Assembly: GCA_902768435.1 (NCBI GenBank)
Contig: CACXLJ010000002.1
Coordinates: 191,448 to 255,447 of the forward strand
Length of the DNA: 64,000 bases
Source: an uncultured Bacteroidales bacterium
Lineage (GTDB): Bacteria > Bacteroidota > Bacteroidia > Bacteroidales > Muribaculaceae
Direction: 5' to 3'
Both the position numbers and the translations under genes were made by a program. Positions 1 to 9,227 of the stretch are shown one piece after another. Each line of letters begins with the position of its first letter. The stretch's first letter is position 1. Under the pieces are notes generated by a model. That model was not told the DNA's origin. It saw nothing but the letters and a program-made list of their open reading frames with translations, and made no database searches.

Positions 1-564
1 GTCAAGCACATCGCACCCACAAGCACACTCATAGCCGAGCATCTCTCAGAACCCCTGTGCGACATTGTGCGCTCACTGCTCGACCGCAGCGACAACATGT
101 TTACCGAGGGACTGCTCCGTGCCGTGGCACACGAAACCGGGCATCGGGCCACTGCCGCCAACGGTGCCACCGTGGTCGACAGCCTCTGGAAGAGTCACGG
201 AATTGACACCACGCCCTTGTTCCAGTACGACGGCAGCGGACTGGCACGAGCCAACAAAAACTCGGCCCGTTTCTTTATACAGATGCTAAACTATGTCGAG
301 AACAACATGCCGCAAACTGCCAAGCTGAGCACCCTCATGCCCACTGCAAGCAAGCGCATTGGCAAACTGCTGCCCGAAACGCCGCTCGCCACCGATATCG
401 TGCTCAAGTCGGGCAGCATGACGGGCGTGCAGTGCTTTGTGGGCTACTATCCTGCCCACGATCCGCAATATACCTTCGCCCTGCTAGTCAACAACTGGAA
501 CGGCACGCGAGCCGACATGCGTGACCGCATGGACAAGATGCTCATAGGCATTTTCGGCAAATAA
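1..564 (+). CDS. dacB: D-alanyl-D-alanine carboxypeptidase/endopeptidase (PBP4, peptidase S13), 3' part
   Basis: Only the last 187 residues are present; the frame is open from base 1. Low-molecular-weight penicillin-binding proteins of the S13 family trim or cleave peptidoglycan cross-links in the periplasm. Two of the three active-site motifs are visible: SDN (about residue 30 of the fragment, the SxN motif) and KSGSMTG (from residue 136, the KTG-type motif), followed by the usual C-terminal strand region. The SxxK motif would lie upstream of the window. The stop is at 562-564, and a separate promoter follows, so the next gene need not depend on it. Confidence 0.88.
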   Translation, partial: VKHIAPTSTLIAEHLSEPLCDIVRSLLDRSDNMFTEGLLRAVAHETGHRATAANGATVVDSLWKSHGIDTTPLFQYDGSGLARANKNSARFFIQMLNYVENNMPQTAKLSTLMPTASKRIGKLLPETPLATDIVLKSGSMTGVQCFVGYYPAHDPQYTFALLVNNWNGTRADMRDRMDKMLIGIFGK

Positions 565-567
565 TTT

Positions 568-598
568 TTTGCCGTTTCAAACAAAATGCTTATGTTTG
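568..598 (+). promoter_or_regulatory. Bacteroidetes-type promoter
   Basis: TTTG at 568-571, a 19-nt spacer and TATGTTTG at 591-598. This matches TTTG-N19/20-TAnnTTTG and sits about 40 nt upstream of the start at 641. Confidence 0.65.
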
Positions 599-640
599 TG
601 CCACTAAATGAACTATATTTAAATAAACTATATATTTCTT

Positions 641-1336
641 ATGAACTCCTCAATCGCTAAACTGCTTTCACAGGTCTATGAATTAGAAGGACTGCTACTG
701 GTTATCGACAAGCATGGCGCCGACACGCCCCAGGTTGTCTATGACACAATCAAGCAAAAGGCTGCCGAGCTGCACAACATGGCCCAACTGCTCGAAATAC
801 CCGAACAACCCAAACCCGAGCCTGAGCCCGAAGTTCCAGTCGTTCCAGAACCCGAGGAGCAGCCAGTGACCGACGAACCGGTTGCCGATCACTCACTACC
901 CGACGACGACTACGACAAGGAAGAGACCTGGCAACACGATAATGGCGAGGAATTCAAAGAGATTCTTTCAGGATTCCATTACGAGGAGCCACCGCACCTG
1001 CCTGTGACCGACGACCAGTCCGCCAAGGAAGAGGAACCACCCGTGTTCTCCAAGATGACCGATGACGAGGAAGAGCAAGACCTGCGCATCGACGAGAAAC
1101 TGCAACGCAACCTGTCGAAAGACCTGCGCAAGGCCTTCTCGCTGAACGACCACTTCCGTTTTCGCCGCGAACTGTTCTCGAACAGCGAGCCCGACATGAC
1201 CGACACGCTGAATCTGGTCGAAACCATGGAGTCGTTCCAAGAGGCCGAAGAGTACTTCTATGACGACATGGGCTGGGACCCCGAAAACATGGATGTGGCC
1301 GATTTCATGAACATCATCAAGAAACACTTCCTTTAA
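641..1336 (+). CDS. Acidic hypothetical protein (231 aa)
   Basis: I do not recognise a characterised family. The first 50 residues look helical. Residues about 52-80 are a Pro/Glu-rich linker (repeated PEPEPE and PEPEEQP), and the rest is strongly acidic. The C-terminal ~70 residues (from about 155) look like a compact helical domain ending in an FMNIIKKHF-like tail. No signal peptide or membrane segment is visible, so it is probably cytoplasmic. It has its own promoter and lies 30 bp before rsmI. The ordered ends joined by an acidic linker suggest a protein-protein interaction role, but this is inference only. Confidence 0.8.
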   Translation: MNSSIAKLLSQVYELEGLLLVIDKHGADTPQVVYDTIKQKAAELHNMAQLLEIPEQPKPEPEPEVPVVPEPEEQPVTDEPVADHSLPDDDYDKEETWQHDNGEEFKEILSGFHYEEPPHLPVTDDQSAKEEEPPVFSKMTDDEEEQDLRIDEKLQRNLSKDLRKAFSLNDHFRFRRELFSNSEPDMTDTLNLVETMESFQEAEEYFYDDMGWDPENMDVADFMNIIKKHFL

Positions 1337-1366
1337 TTCCGCATTTAAGAATTAGATATACTGCCA

Positions 1367-2122
1367 ATGGCTGGAAAACTCTACATAGTGCCGACCCCCG
1401 TGGGTAACCTCGACGACATGACGCCGCGCGCCATTCAGGTGCTCAAGCAGGCCGATGTGGTGCTCGCCGAGGACACTCGCACAAGCGGTGTGCTCATGAA
1501 GCACTTTGGCATCGACACGCCCATGCGCAGCCATCACAAGTTTAACGAGCACAGTGTCATTCCCAAACTCATCGACGAACTCAATGCAGGCGTGACCATG
1601 GCCCTGGTGAGCGATGCCGGCACACCAGCCATCAGCGACCCAGGTTTTATGCTCGTGCGCGCTTGTCGTCAGCACGACATCGAGGTCGAGACCCTGCCAG
1701 GTGCCACTGCATTTGTTCCCGCCCTGGTCAACTCGGGCATTCCCTGTGAACGCTTCACCTTTGAGGGATTCCTGCCGCAAAAGAAAGGCCGCGCCACCCG
1801 ACTTGCCGCACTGGCACAAGAGACACGCACCATGATTTTCTACGAGTCGCCACTGCGCCTTGTGAAAACCTTGCAGCAGTTCTGCGAAACCTTTGGCAAC
1901 GACCGTGATGCCTCGGTAAGCCGCGAAATCTCAAAACTGCACAACACCACCCACAACGGCACACTGTTCGAACTCAAAACCTACTTTGAGGCCAATGCCC
2001 CACGGGGCGAGATTGTGATTGTGGTGGCAGGTGCCACTACCGAGAAAGAAAAGGTCGACAAGTATGCCGCCTTTCAAAACAGCAATAAAAACAAAAACAA
2101 TGATAATTATGAAAAAGCTTAG
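1367..2122 (+). CDS. rsmI: 16S rRNA (cytidine(1402)-2'-O)-methyltransferase
   Basis: RsmI uses S-adenosylmethionine to methylate the 2'-OH of C1402 in the decoding centre of 16S rRNA. The N-terminus contains the family signature PTPVGNLDDMTPRA, followed by EDTRTSG and SDAGTPAISDPG, all typical of the tetrapyrrole-methylase fold. At 251 aa it is shorter than the E. coli enzyme (286 aa); the C-terminal extension is reduced to a Lys/Asn-rich tail. The 3' end overlaps the next gene by 14 bp, implying co-transcription and possibly coupled translation. Confidence 0.95.
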   Translation: MAGKLYIVPTPVGNLDDMTPRAIQVLKQADVVLAEDTRTSGVLMKHFGIDTPMRSHHKFNEHSVIPKLIDELNAGVTMALVSDAGTPAISDPGFMLVRACRQHDIEVETLPGATAFVPALVNSGIPCERFTFEGFLPQKKGRATRLAALAQETRTMIFYESPLRLVKTLQQFCETFGNDRDASVSREISKLHNTTHNGTLFELKTYFEANAPRGEIVIVVAGATTEKEKVDKYAAFQNSNKNKNNDNYEKA

Positions 2123-3002
2123 TTTTCTTTTTATGAGCATCGTCGCCATGACCGCTATTGTTAGCAGTTGCAACAAGAACGGCGCCGACGATGGCGACAA
2201 GGTCAATCAAGACTCTATCAACAACATCGCCCTTAACGACTCGCTTGCCACCGTGCGCGCCGAGAAAGATTCGCTTGCCGCACTCATGACCGAAGTGAGC
2301 GATGGCATGACCGAAATCATGGATATGCAGCAACTGATTACCGCTGCCAATCTCGACATCGAGTCGAGCGACCGTAAAGCCGAGATGCGAAACAACATTG
2401 CTGCCATCAAGAACGCCATTAGCGATCGAATGGGACGACTGCGCCAGCTCGAAGACCGCCTGCGCCAGTCAATTACCTACACCGACGAGATGAAGCACAG
2501 CATCGAGAGCCTCAAGAAACAGCTCACCAGGCAACAGGGCATCATTGACGACCTCACTGCCAAGCTGAGTGCTGCCAATGCCACCATCACAAACCTCAAT
2601 ACCCGTGTTGACTCGCTCAAGACCGAGAACAAAGTGGTGACACAAGAGAAAATCAGGGCCCAGGAAGAGTCGTCCCGACTCACCAACGAGGTCAACAACC
2701 TCAACGAGTGCTTCTATGTGGTAGGCACCAAGAAGGAACTGAAACAACAAAAGATTATCGAGACCGGCTTCCTGCGCAAGACCAAGGTGATGGAAGGCGA
2801 CTACACCAAGTCCTATTTCACCAAGGCCGACAAGCGCACCCTCAACCAGATTGCTCTGCACAGCAAGAAGGCTCAGGTCATGTCGAAGCACCCATCGGGC
2901 TCCTACTCTATCGAGGAAGTGGGCGGGCAAAAAGTGCTCAACATCCTCAACCCCAACAAATTCTGGGAGCTCTCTAACTATCTAGTCGTGAAAATCGATT
3001 GA
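2109..3002 (+). CDS. Coiled-coil lipoprotein (possible Cbp1-like adhesin)
   Basis: The start is chosen at 2109 because it yields a lipoprotein signal (MKKLSFLFM..., lipobox IVSSC at residues 20-24). An in-frame ATG at 2100 is also possible, and frames further upstream lie inside rsmI. After the acylated Cys, residues ~35-200 form a long coiled coil rich in Asp, Glu, Lys and Leu. The last ~95 residues form a conserved globular domain containing CFYVVGTKKELK, GDYTKSYFTKADKR and a terminal FWELSNYLVVKID. This layout is common in Bacteroidales outer-membrane lipoproteins. Some relatives are annotated as Cbp1 collagen-binding adhesins, an assignment from memory that I hold with low confidence. A strong terminator follows at 3018. 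Confidence 0.82.
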   Translation: MKKLSFLFMSIVAMTAIVSSCNKNGADDGDKVNQDSINNIALNDSLATVRAEKDSLAALMTEVSDGMTEIMDMQQLITAANLDIESSDRKAEMRNNIAAIKNAISDRMGRLRQLEDRLRQSITYTDEMKHSIESLKKQLTRQQGIIDDLTAKLSAANATITNLNTRVDSLKTENKVVTQEKIRAQEESSRLTNEVNNLNECFYVVGTKKELKQQKIIETGFLRKTKVMEGDYTKSYFTKADKRTLNQIALHSKKAQVMSKHPSGSYSIEEVGGQKVLNILNPNKFWELSNYLVVKID

Positions 3003-3017
3003 TGGTAAACCTTTTAG

Positions 3018-3048
3018 AGCGGTGGGAACAAGGGTTCCTGCCGCTTTT
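3018..3048 (+). terminator. Rho-independent terminator after the coiled-coil lipoprotein gene
   Basis: 12-bp stem AGCGGTGGGAAC (3018-3029) with GTTCCTGCCGCT (3034-3045), including two G-T pairs, tetraloop AAGG, then TTTT. Confidence 0.8.
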
Positions 3049-3086
3049 CATTTCACACACCTTTTAGTCACTGCTATTACCGCACA

Positions 3087-4229
3087 ATGAAGATTGTCAT
3101 TGCCACCGATAAGTTCAAGGGTTCTGCCACAAGCGCTCAGGTTGCTCAAGCCGTGAGCAATGCAGTGATGTCGGTCTGCCCTCAAGCCCAAGTCGTGAGT
3201 GTGCCCGTGGCCGATGGCGGCGAAGGCACCATCGAGGCTTTTGCCGCAGCACTGCCGCACTGCCACACCGTGCAATGCGAGGTAGCCGCTCCGCTCCCGC
3301 AACTCGACCCTGTAACGGCCACCTATCTGCTCGACGAAGAGCACCAGACTGCCATCATCGAACTCGCAGCCGCAAGCGGGCTCACACTCGTGCCGCAACA
3401 CATGCGCAATCCGCTCAAGACCTCAACACTGGGCACCGGTGTCATGATTCTCGATGCCATAGGAAACGGAGCAAGGCACATTGTGCTGGGCATTGGCGGC
3501 AGTGCCACCAACGACTGCGCCACGGGCATCTTGGCAGTGCTGGGATTTGAGTTTCTCGACAACGACCAGTGCCATGTTTTCCCTTGCGGCGAGAATCTAG
3601 GACGCATTGCCACAGTCGACGCCAGCGGAGTGAGCCAAGCGGTGAAAGACTGCCAGTTCACCATCATCTGCGATGTCGACAACCCACTCTATGGCGAGAA
3701 CGGCGCCGCACACATCTATGGTCCACAAAAAGGCGCTTCACCCAGTCAGGTGGAACAACTCGACCAAGGAGTGAAGCATTTTGCCACACTCATGCCCGAC
3801 GGAGTTGCAAACACGCCGGGAGCCGGTGCTGCCGGCGGTGTGGGTGGCGGACTCATGGCTTTTCTCAATGCCACGCTCACGCCTGGCATCGATGCCGTGC
3901 TCAACTGCTTGAACTTTGACGAAACCATTCACGATGCCGACCTGATCATCACCGGCGAGGGCCGCATCGACGGCCAGACAACCATGGGAAAAACAGCAGG
4001 AGGCGTTCTGCGCGCCGGCAAGCGAAACGGCATTCCCGTGGTTGCCATTTGTGGAGCGCTTGCCAACGATGCACGCATCGATGATATGGAATTCGACGGC
4101 ATCTTCCCCGTCGTGCAGCAACCCTGCACGCTTGAGCAGGCCATGGACACCACTCGCTGCCTGCACAATGTGGAGGCCACTGTGAAGCAAATCATGAAAC
4201 TTTTCGTGTCACAACACAAACCACTATAA
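3087..4229 (+). CDS. glxK: Glycerate kinase (glycerate 2-kinase, GlxK/GarK family)
   Basis: Phosphorylates D-glycerate with ATP, feeding it into lower glycolysis. The 380-aa length fits the family. Visible signatures are the N-terminal MKIVIATDKFKGS, the PVADGGEGT loop, the GIGGSATNDCATG phosphate-binding segment and the late LIITGEGRIDGQT motif near residue 290. It lies 4 bp before the GH89 gene and in the same direction as rpiB, so the three probably form one transcript that ends at the terminator near 6988. The grouping suggests sugar and sugar-acid catabolism. The symbol is a family-level guess (garK is equivalent). Confidence 0.92.
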   Translation: MKIVIATDKFKGSATSAQVAQAVSNAVMSVCPQAQVVSVPVADGGEGTIEAFAAALPHCHTVQCEVAAPLPQLDPVTATYLLDEEHQTAIIELAAASGLTLVPQHMRNPLKTSTLGTGVMILDAIGNGARHIVLGIGGSATNDCATGILAVLGFEFLDNDQCHVFPCGENLGRIATVDASGVSQAVKDCQFTIICDVDNPLYGENGAAHIYGPQKGASPSQVEQLDQGVKHFATLMPDGVANTPGAGAAGGVGGGLMAFLNATLTPGIDAVLNCLNFDETIHDADLIITGEGRIDGQTTMGKTAGGVLRAGKRNGIPVVAICGALANDARIDDMEFDGIFPVVQQPCTLEQAMDTTRCLHNVEATVKQIMKLFVSQHKPL

Positions 4230-4233
4230 TCTT

Positions 4234-6444
4234 ATGAAGCATTTCATCATCACGCTTGCCACCTTGTTCATCGTTGCGGGCAGTTGGGCCCAAAACAACG
4301 ATGTGACCGAGGCGCAGGACCTCGCCGCGCGACTTTCACCCCGACTGGCCGAGAAAGTGATTTTCCAGAAAATCAAATCGCCCAAAAAGGGTTGCGACGC
4401 CTTTTCAATCCAGAACAAGAACGATAAAGTGCTCATTGGCGGCAACAACGCCAACTCCATGGCGGTGGGCCTGAACCGATATTTGAAAGAATACTGTCAC
4501 ACTACCGTGTCGTGGTACGCCGATGTGCCCATTGACCTGCCAGCAGTGCTACCGCAAGTGGGCACAACCGAGACCGTCACTTCGCGGGTGCCGCAGCGCT
4601 TCTTCTTCAACTACTGCACCTATGGCTATACCATGCCCTTCTGGGACTGGAACGACTGGGAACGCATGATCGACTGGATGGCACTCAACGGCATCAATAT
4701 GCCGCTCGCCATCACCGGACAGGAATCGGTGTGGTACAATGTGTGGACACGCATGGGCATGACCGACGAGGAAGTGCGCAGTTACTTCACCGGTCCCGCC
4801 TACCTGCCTTGGCACCGAATGGCCAACATCGACGGCTGGTGCGGACCGCTGCCCAAGGAATGGCTCGAAGGGCAGACCAAACTGCAGCAGCAAATTCTGG
4901 CTCGCGAGAGGGCGTTGAACATGCGTCCCGTGCTGCCTGGTTTTGCTGGACATGTACCTGGGAAACTGCGTTCTCTCTTCCCGAACGCCGACATCAAGCC
5001 GCTGAGCACTTGGGACGAGTTCGAGCCTCAATACCGCACTTTCTTCCTCAACAGCGAAGACCCGCTCTATGCAAAGATACAGAAACTCTTCCTCGAAGAG
5101 CAGACCAAACTCTTTGGCACCGACCACATCTACGGCATCGACCCCTTCAACGAGATGGACCCGCCCAGTTTCGAGCCTGAATACCTCAACAAGGTATCGA
5201 AACACATCTACGAGAGTCTCAAGGCCGTTGACAAAAAGGCCGAATGGCTGCAAATGGGCTGGTTCCTTTATTACCAGCGTAAAGACTACACCCCCGAGCG
5301 CGCCAAGGCCATGCTCACTGGCGTGCCTAACGGCAAGATGACCATGCTCGACTACTACTGCGAGTTCAAGGAGATGTGGCGCGACCTCGACGGTTTCTTT
5401 GGGCAGCCCTACATCTGGTGCTACCTGGGCAACTTTGGCGGCAACTCGCCCATACAAGGCAATGTGAAGGCAGCAGGCGAGAAACTCGAGGCTGCTCTCA
5501 AGGAGGGTGGCAAAAACCTGGTGGGAATCGGCTCTACCCTGGAAGGACTCGAAGTGCAGCAGATGCCCTATGAGTACATCTTCGACAAGGCATGGAACCT
5601 GCAACAGACCGATGAACAATTTGTGAGCCAATTGGCGGCACGCCATGCCGGCAACGAGAACGAATCGGCACACAAAGCGTGGCAAATCCTGTTCGACGAG
5701 GTGCTCAACATACGCCCCACCTCCTTTGTGGGGCCGCTTCCCGTCTTCTACCCCATCTTGGGCGAGGAACAGAAGCGCGCGTCAATCAAATACAATCCCG
5801 AGTCGCTATGCCAGGCATGGAGTCTGCTACTCGACCAGCCTTCGGTAAGCACCGATGCCATGACCATCGACCTGGTGTGGACCGGGCGCCAACTCATTGG
5901 TGACCTTTTCTACTACGAGAAGCAACAATTCGACCGCGCCATGCAGCAGCGCGACCTTGCCGCCATGAGACAGCGGGCCACACTCATGCAGGAGATTCTG
6001 CACGACCTGGATGTGCTCAATGCAGCACACCCCTTCTGCACCATTGGCAAGTGGATTGAGCAGGCACGCGACCTGGGCCAAGCACCCAAAGTCAAAGACT
6101 ACTACGAGATGAACGCACGCCGACTCATCACCACTTGGGGCGGCGACCTCAACGACTATGCCAGCCGCAACTGGAGCGGACTCATGGGTGCCTACTACGC
6201 CAAGCGCTGGCAGTTCTACATCGACGAGGCCTTCCGCTCGGTGAGCGCAGGCGAGGAATTTAACGACAAGGCACGGCGTGAAAAGACCAGCGATTTGCAG
6301 AACGCATTTGCCGTATCTACCGAATCCGTGCCGCAACCCACCTGCTACGATGTGCTCGGTTTCTCACAGATGCTGCTCAAGAAGTATGCCGATGAACTGA
6401 CCACCTTCTGCAAGTGGCATAAACAGCAACAAACTAATCAATAA
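4234..6444 (+). CDS. Alpha-N-acetylglucosaminidase (NAGLU-like, GH89)
   Basis: 736 aa with a signal peptide (about residues 1-19, cleavage near SWA-QNN), so it is exported. GH89 enzymes remove terminal alpha-linked GlcNAc, as in heparan sulphate or alpha-1,4-GlcNAc-capped gastric mucin, with retention. The domain order matches human NAGLU: small N-terminal domain, central barrel and all-helical C-terminal domain. The acid/base candidate is Glu307 in DPFNEMDP. The nucleophile candidate is Glu437 in GSTLEGLEVQQMP. The length is close to human NAGLU (743 aa). It is co-directional with glycerate kinase and RpiB, consistent with host-glycan use. No SusC/SusD pair is adjacent. Confidence 0.93.
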   Translation: MKHFIITLATLFIVAGSWAQNNDVTEAQDLAARLSPRLAEKVIFQKIKSPKKGCDAFSIQNKNDKVLIGGNNANSMAVGLNRYLKEYCHTTVSWYADVPIDLPAVLPQVGTTETVTSRVPQRFFFNYCTYGYTMPFWDWNDWERMIDWMALNGINMPLAITGQESVWYNVWTRMGMTDEEVRSYFTGPAYLPWHRMANIDGWCGPLPKEWLEGQTKLQQQILARERALNMRPVLPGFAGHVPGKLRSLFPNADIKPLSTWDEFEPQYRTFFLNSEDPLYAKIQKLFLEEQTKLFGTDHIYGIDPFNEMDPPSFEPEYLNKVSKHIYESLKAVDKKAEWLQMGWFLYYQRKDYTPERAKAMLTGVPNGKMTMLDYYCEFKEMWRDLDGFFGQPYIWCYLGNFGGNSPIQGNVKAAGEKLEAALKEGGKNLVGIGSTLEGLEVQQMPYEYIFDKAWNLQQTDEQFVSQLAARHAGNENESAHKAWQILFDEVLNIRPTSFVGPLPVFYPILGEEQKRASIKYNPESLCQAWSLLLDQPSVSTDAMTIDLVWTGRQLIGDLFYYEKQQFDRAMQQRDLAAMRQRATLMQEILHDLDVLNAAHPFCTIGKWIEQARDLGQAPKVKDYYEMNARRLITTWGGDLNDYASRNWSGLMGAYYAKRWQFYIDEAFRSVSAGEEFNDKARREKTSDLQNAFAVSTESVPQPTCYDVLGFSQMLLKKYADELTTFCKWHKQQQTNQ

Positions 6445-6468
6445 CCTTATAAACAAACTCTTATCACT

Positions 6469-6939
6469 ATGAACGAATTTTCAATTCTCAAACCTGGAGT
6501 TCCTGTGGGCCTGTGCAGCGACCACGCCGGACTCGACACCAAACTCGCCGTTATCGACTATCTCAAAGAACTGGGTGTTGAATACAAGGACTTTGGCACC
6601 TACACACCCGACAGTTGCGACTACCCTGACTTTGCCCACCTGTGCGCCAATGCCGTGGAGAGCGGCGAGTGCTACCCGGGCATTGCCGTGTGTGGCAGCG
6701 GCGAGGGCATCAACATCACCCTCAACAAGCACCAGGGCATTCGCTCGGCACTGTGCTGGATTCCCGAGATTGCACGACTGGCACGCCAGCACAACGACGC
6801 CAATGTCATTGCCATGCCGGGCCGCTTTGTGAGCAATGAAGAGGCCATCGAGATGGTCAAGACCTTCCTCGCCACACCCTTTGAGGGCGGACGCCACCAG
6901 CGCCGAATCGACAAGATTCCCGTTCAGCAACCCGAGTGA
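6469..6939 (+). CDS. rpiB: Ribose-5-phosphate isomerase B (RpiB/LacAB family)
   Basis: Interconverts ribose 5-phosphate and ribulose 5-phosphate in the pentose phosphate pathway; some relatives act on allose 6-phosphate. 156 aa, normal length. The N-terminus has the phosphate-contacting SDHAG motif, the middle has the active-site cysteine loop AVCGSGEGIN, and DANVIAMPGRF follows. The first ~10 residues (MNEFSILKPG) are a short extension before the usual start of the fold. The gene is last in the glycerate kinase-GH89-rpiB cluster. Confidence 0.92.
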   Translation: MNEFSILKPGVPVGLCSDHAGLDTKLAVIDYLKELGVEYKDFGTYTPDSCDYPDFAHLCANAVESGECYPGIAVCGSGEGINITLNKHQGIRSALCWIPEIARLARQHNDANVIAMPGRFVSNEEAIEMVKTFLATPFEGGRHQRRIDKIPVQQPE

Positions 6940-6958
6940 CTTGACTCATTAATACAAT

Positions 6959-6988
6959 AAGAGGGAGCCTTGAAAGCCCCCTCTTTTT
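6959..6988 (+). terminator. Rho-independent terminator after rpiB
   Basis: AGAGGG and CCCTCT arms extended by an inner G-C pair, then TTTTT. It lies between convergent rpiB and the permease gene. Confidence 0.8.
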
Positions 6989-7015
6989 AACCCAATTCGG
7001 TCATTAGGATTGGGT

Positions 7016-8140
7016 TTATTTTTTCTTATTCTTCTTTTTCCGTTTTTCGTAGAGCGGATTGGGCCGGTGCAGCACAAACTCGCTGTAATAGGAGATGATG
7101 AGGGTGGTGAGCGGCAGGGCTACAATGAGCCCCACAAAACCCAAGATGTAACTCCAAATCGAGAGCGCCAGGAACACGATAGCCGGGCGCAGCCCCATTT
7201 GCTGACGCATGATGAGCGGTATGAGTATCAGGTCCTGAATCAACTGGCAAATGCAATAGGCGGCAAAGGTCCACCACCACAGCGGCCAGAACGGCGTGCC
7301 CGTTGCCACCGACGACACCAGGCACAAGAAAGCAGCCACCGGCATCGACACCAGTTGCAGATAAGGCACCATATTCAATATGCCTATCGACAAGCCGAAC
7401 ACCACTGCCATGGGCAGCCCTATGATATAGAACTCGATGGCGAAAATGATACCCACAAACAGCGACACCAGCGCCTGACCACGGAAGTAGCGGCTCATGG
7501 TGCCCGTCACATCGTTCATGATGCGCAAGGCCGTGCGGCGATAGCGTGGTGGAATAGCCGCCTTGAAGCCGCGCGTAATCTTGTCGTAGTCAATCATCAC
7601 GAAGAACATGTAGAGCAACGCCAGCAACCATGCCACCACGGTGATGATTACCTTGAGCGTGCCACCCAGGAACGACCATGTGCTCGAAACCACCTGATCG
7701 AAGATGTTCATCCACTGCTCCTGCGTGAACAGGCTCTTGATATAGTCGATATTCAAATAATCATTGATAAACTGCGTTATCTCAACCGGTATCTCGCGGC
7801 CCTTCAGTTCGGCCTGCGCGTAGGCACTGAGCAGCTCGCCCATCTCGCCAAATTCTTTCGCCACATAAGGGAACAGATACCTCACCACAAGATATATCAC
7901 GCCAAAGAACAGCACCAGCGTGAGTATCGATGGAATGATGCGGTTCTTCATGAACAGGATTTTCTTGAAAAACTCCACAATGGGATTCAGCATATAGGCC
8001 AGCACGCAACCCACCAGGAAAGGCAGCAGCACACTGCTCAGGTAGTTGATAAGATAAATGCCCAACCCGATGCACACAAGCGCTATCACTAGGCGCACCA
8101 CGCGGTCAAGGTCATATTTTTTAGCCTCAGTTTCAGCCAT
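7016..8140 (-). CDS. AI-2E/PerM family permease (UPF0118)
   Basis: 374 aa from the ATG at 8140 (MAETEAKKYD). A start at 8185 would add 15 residues that do not resemble the family and is less likely. There are about seven or eight hydrophobic segments: two near residues 15-60, one near 70-90, and a C-terminal block with the family motif GLRPAIVFLALSIW. Members are proposed exporters of autoinducer-2 or Na+/H+ antiporters; the substrate cannot be inferred here. The C-terminus is very basic (RKKKNKKK). It is convergent with rpiB and divergent from miaA. Confidence 0.88.
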   Translation of the reverse strand: MAETEAKKYDLDRVVRLVIALVCIGLGIYLINYLSSVLLPFLVGCVLAYMLNPIVEFFKKILFMKNRIIPSILTLVLFFGVIYLVVRYLFPYVAKEFGEMGELLSAYAQAELKGREIPVEITQFINDYLNIDYIKSLFTQEQWMNIFDQVVSSTWSFLGGTLKVIITVVAWLLALLYMFFVMIDYDKITRGFKAAIPPRYRRTALRIMNDVTGTMSRYFRGQALVSLFVGIIFAIEFYIIGLPMAVVFGLSIGILNMVPYLQLVSMPVAAFLCLVSSVATGTPFWPLWWWTFAAYCICQLIQDLILIPLIMRQQMGLRPAIVFLALSIWSYILGFVGLIVALPLTTLIISYYSEFVLHRPNPLYEKRKKKNKKK

Positions 8141-8197
8141 AGACGGTTTGTTTTGATATTTCAATGCAAATTTAACGATAACCAATTAATTTTGTGC

Positions 8198-8205
8198 TAT
8201 CTTTG
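8198..8205 (+). promoter_or_regulatory. -7 element of the miaA promoter
   Basis: TATCTTTG fits TAnnTTTG. It lies 17 nt before the chosen miaA start, implying a very short leader. No clear TTTG was found at the expected upstream spacing. Confidence 0.5.
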
Positions 8206-8221
8206 CCAAAAATTTTCACGC

Positions 8222-9139
8222 ATGACCCATTTCTCGCCCCATATCAGCCCACACACGCTCGTGGTCGTCACTGGCCCCACAGCGTCGGGGAAGACCGCTG
8301 CCGCCATTGCGCTGGCACAGCGGCTGGGGTGCGAAATCATCAATGCCGACTCACGCCAGATTTACAAGGAAATCCCCATCTGCACCGCTGCCCCCACCGC
8401 TGCCGAGCAAGCCCTTGTCAAGCACCACTTTGTGGCCACCAAGAGCATCACCGACTACTATAGCGCCTCGCAGTTCGAGACCGATGTGATGGCGCTCCTG
8501 CCCTCGTTCTGGAGCAAGGGCGACTATGCCGTGATGTGCGGCGGCGCCATGCTCTATGTCGACGCCGTGTGCCGTGGCATCGACGAAATGCCCGACATCT
8601 CGCCCGAGGTGCGCACCGCCGTCAAGGCGCAACTGGCGCAGGATGGACTGCAGCCGCTGCTCGACGAACTCCAGCGGCTCGACCCCGAGTACTATGCCAT
8701 CGTCGACAAGCAGAACACCAAGCGGGTGGCGCATGCCGTGGAAATCTGCCGACAGACGGGCGTCACCTACACCTCGCTGCGCACCGGCATCGTCAAGCAG
8801 CGCCCCTTCAACATCGTGAAGGTTGCCATCGGCCTCGACCGTCCCACCCTGTTCGACCGCATCAACCGCCGCGTCGACCTCATGATGGAGCAAGGGCTCG
8901 CCGACGAGGCCCGCAGCGTCTATCACCTGCGCCACCTCAATGCCCTCAACACCGTGGGCATGAAAGAGATGTTTGCCTACTTCGACGGCACCATGGACCT
9001 TGCCACCGCCCGCGAACGCATCAAGAAGAACACCCGCGTCTATGCCAAGAAGCAGCTCACCTGGTTTACTCGCGACCCGTCGATACACTGGCTCAGCGCT
9101 GAACAGATTGCCGACCTCAACCCCGTTTCACTTCTTTAA
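8222..9139 (+). CDS. miaA: tRNA dimethylallyltransferase
   Basis: Transfers dimethylallyl to N6 of A37 in tRNAs that read codons starting with U. 305 aa from the ATG at 8222. An upstream ATG at 8153 would run through the promoter and was not chosen. The P-loop GPTASGKT is at residues 18-25. DSRQIYKEIPICTA, GGAMLYVDAVCRGID and a C-terminal KNTRVYAKKQLTWF motif are all standard. It is monocistronic; fabG starts 88 bp downstream with its own promoter. Confidence 0.95.
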   Translation: MTHFSPHISPHTLVVVTGPTASGKTAAAIALAQRLGCEIINADSRQIYKEIPICTAAPTAAEQALVKHHFVATKSITDYYSASQFETDVMALLPSFWSKGDYAVMCGGAMLYVDAVCRGIDEMPDISPEVRTAVKAQLAQDGLQPLLDELQRLDPEYYAIVDKQNTKRVAHAVEICRQTGVTYTSLRTGIVKQRPFNIVKVAIGLDRPTLFDRINRRVDLMMEQGLADEARSVYHLRHLNALNTVGMKEMFAYFDGTMDLATARERIKKNTRVYAKKQLTWFTRDPSIHWLSAEQIADLNPVSLL

Positions 9140-9148
9140 CCACCTGAA

Positions 9149-9180
9149 TTTGGGCATATCGCAGTTTTTCACTAACTTCG
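9149..9180 (+). promoter_or_regulatory. fabG promoter
   Basis: TTTG at 9149-9152, a 20-nt spacer and TAACTTCG at 9173-9180 (one mismatch to TAnnTTTG). The leader is about 40 nt. Confidence 0.6.
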
Positions 9181-9227
9181 CACCCTAAATAAGAAAAAAC
9201 ATTATCAACTAAATAACATTTTTCAAC

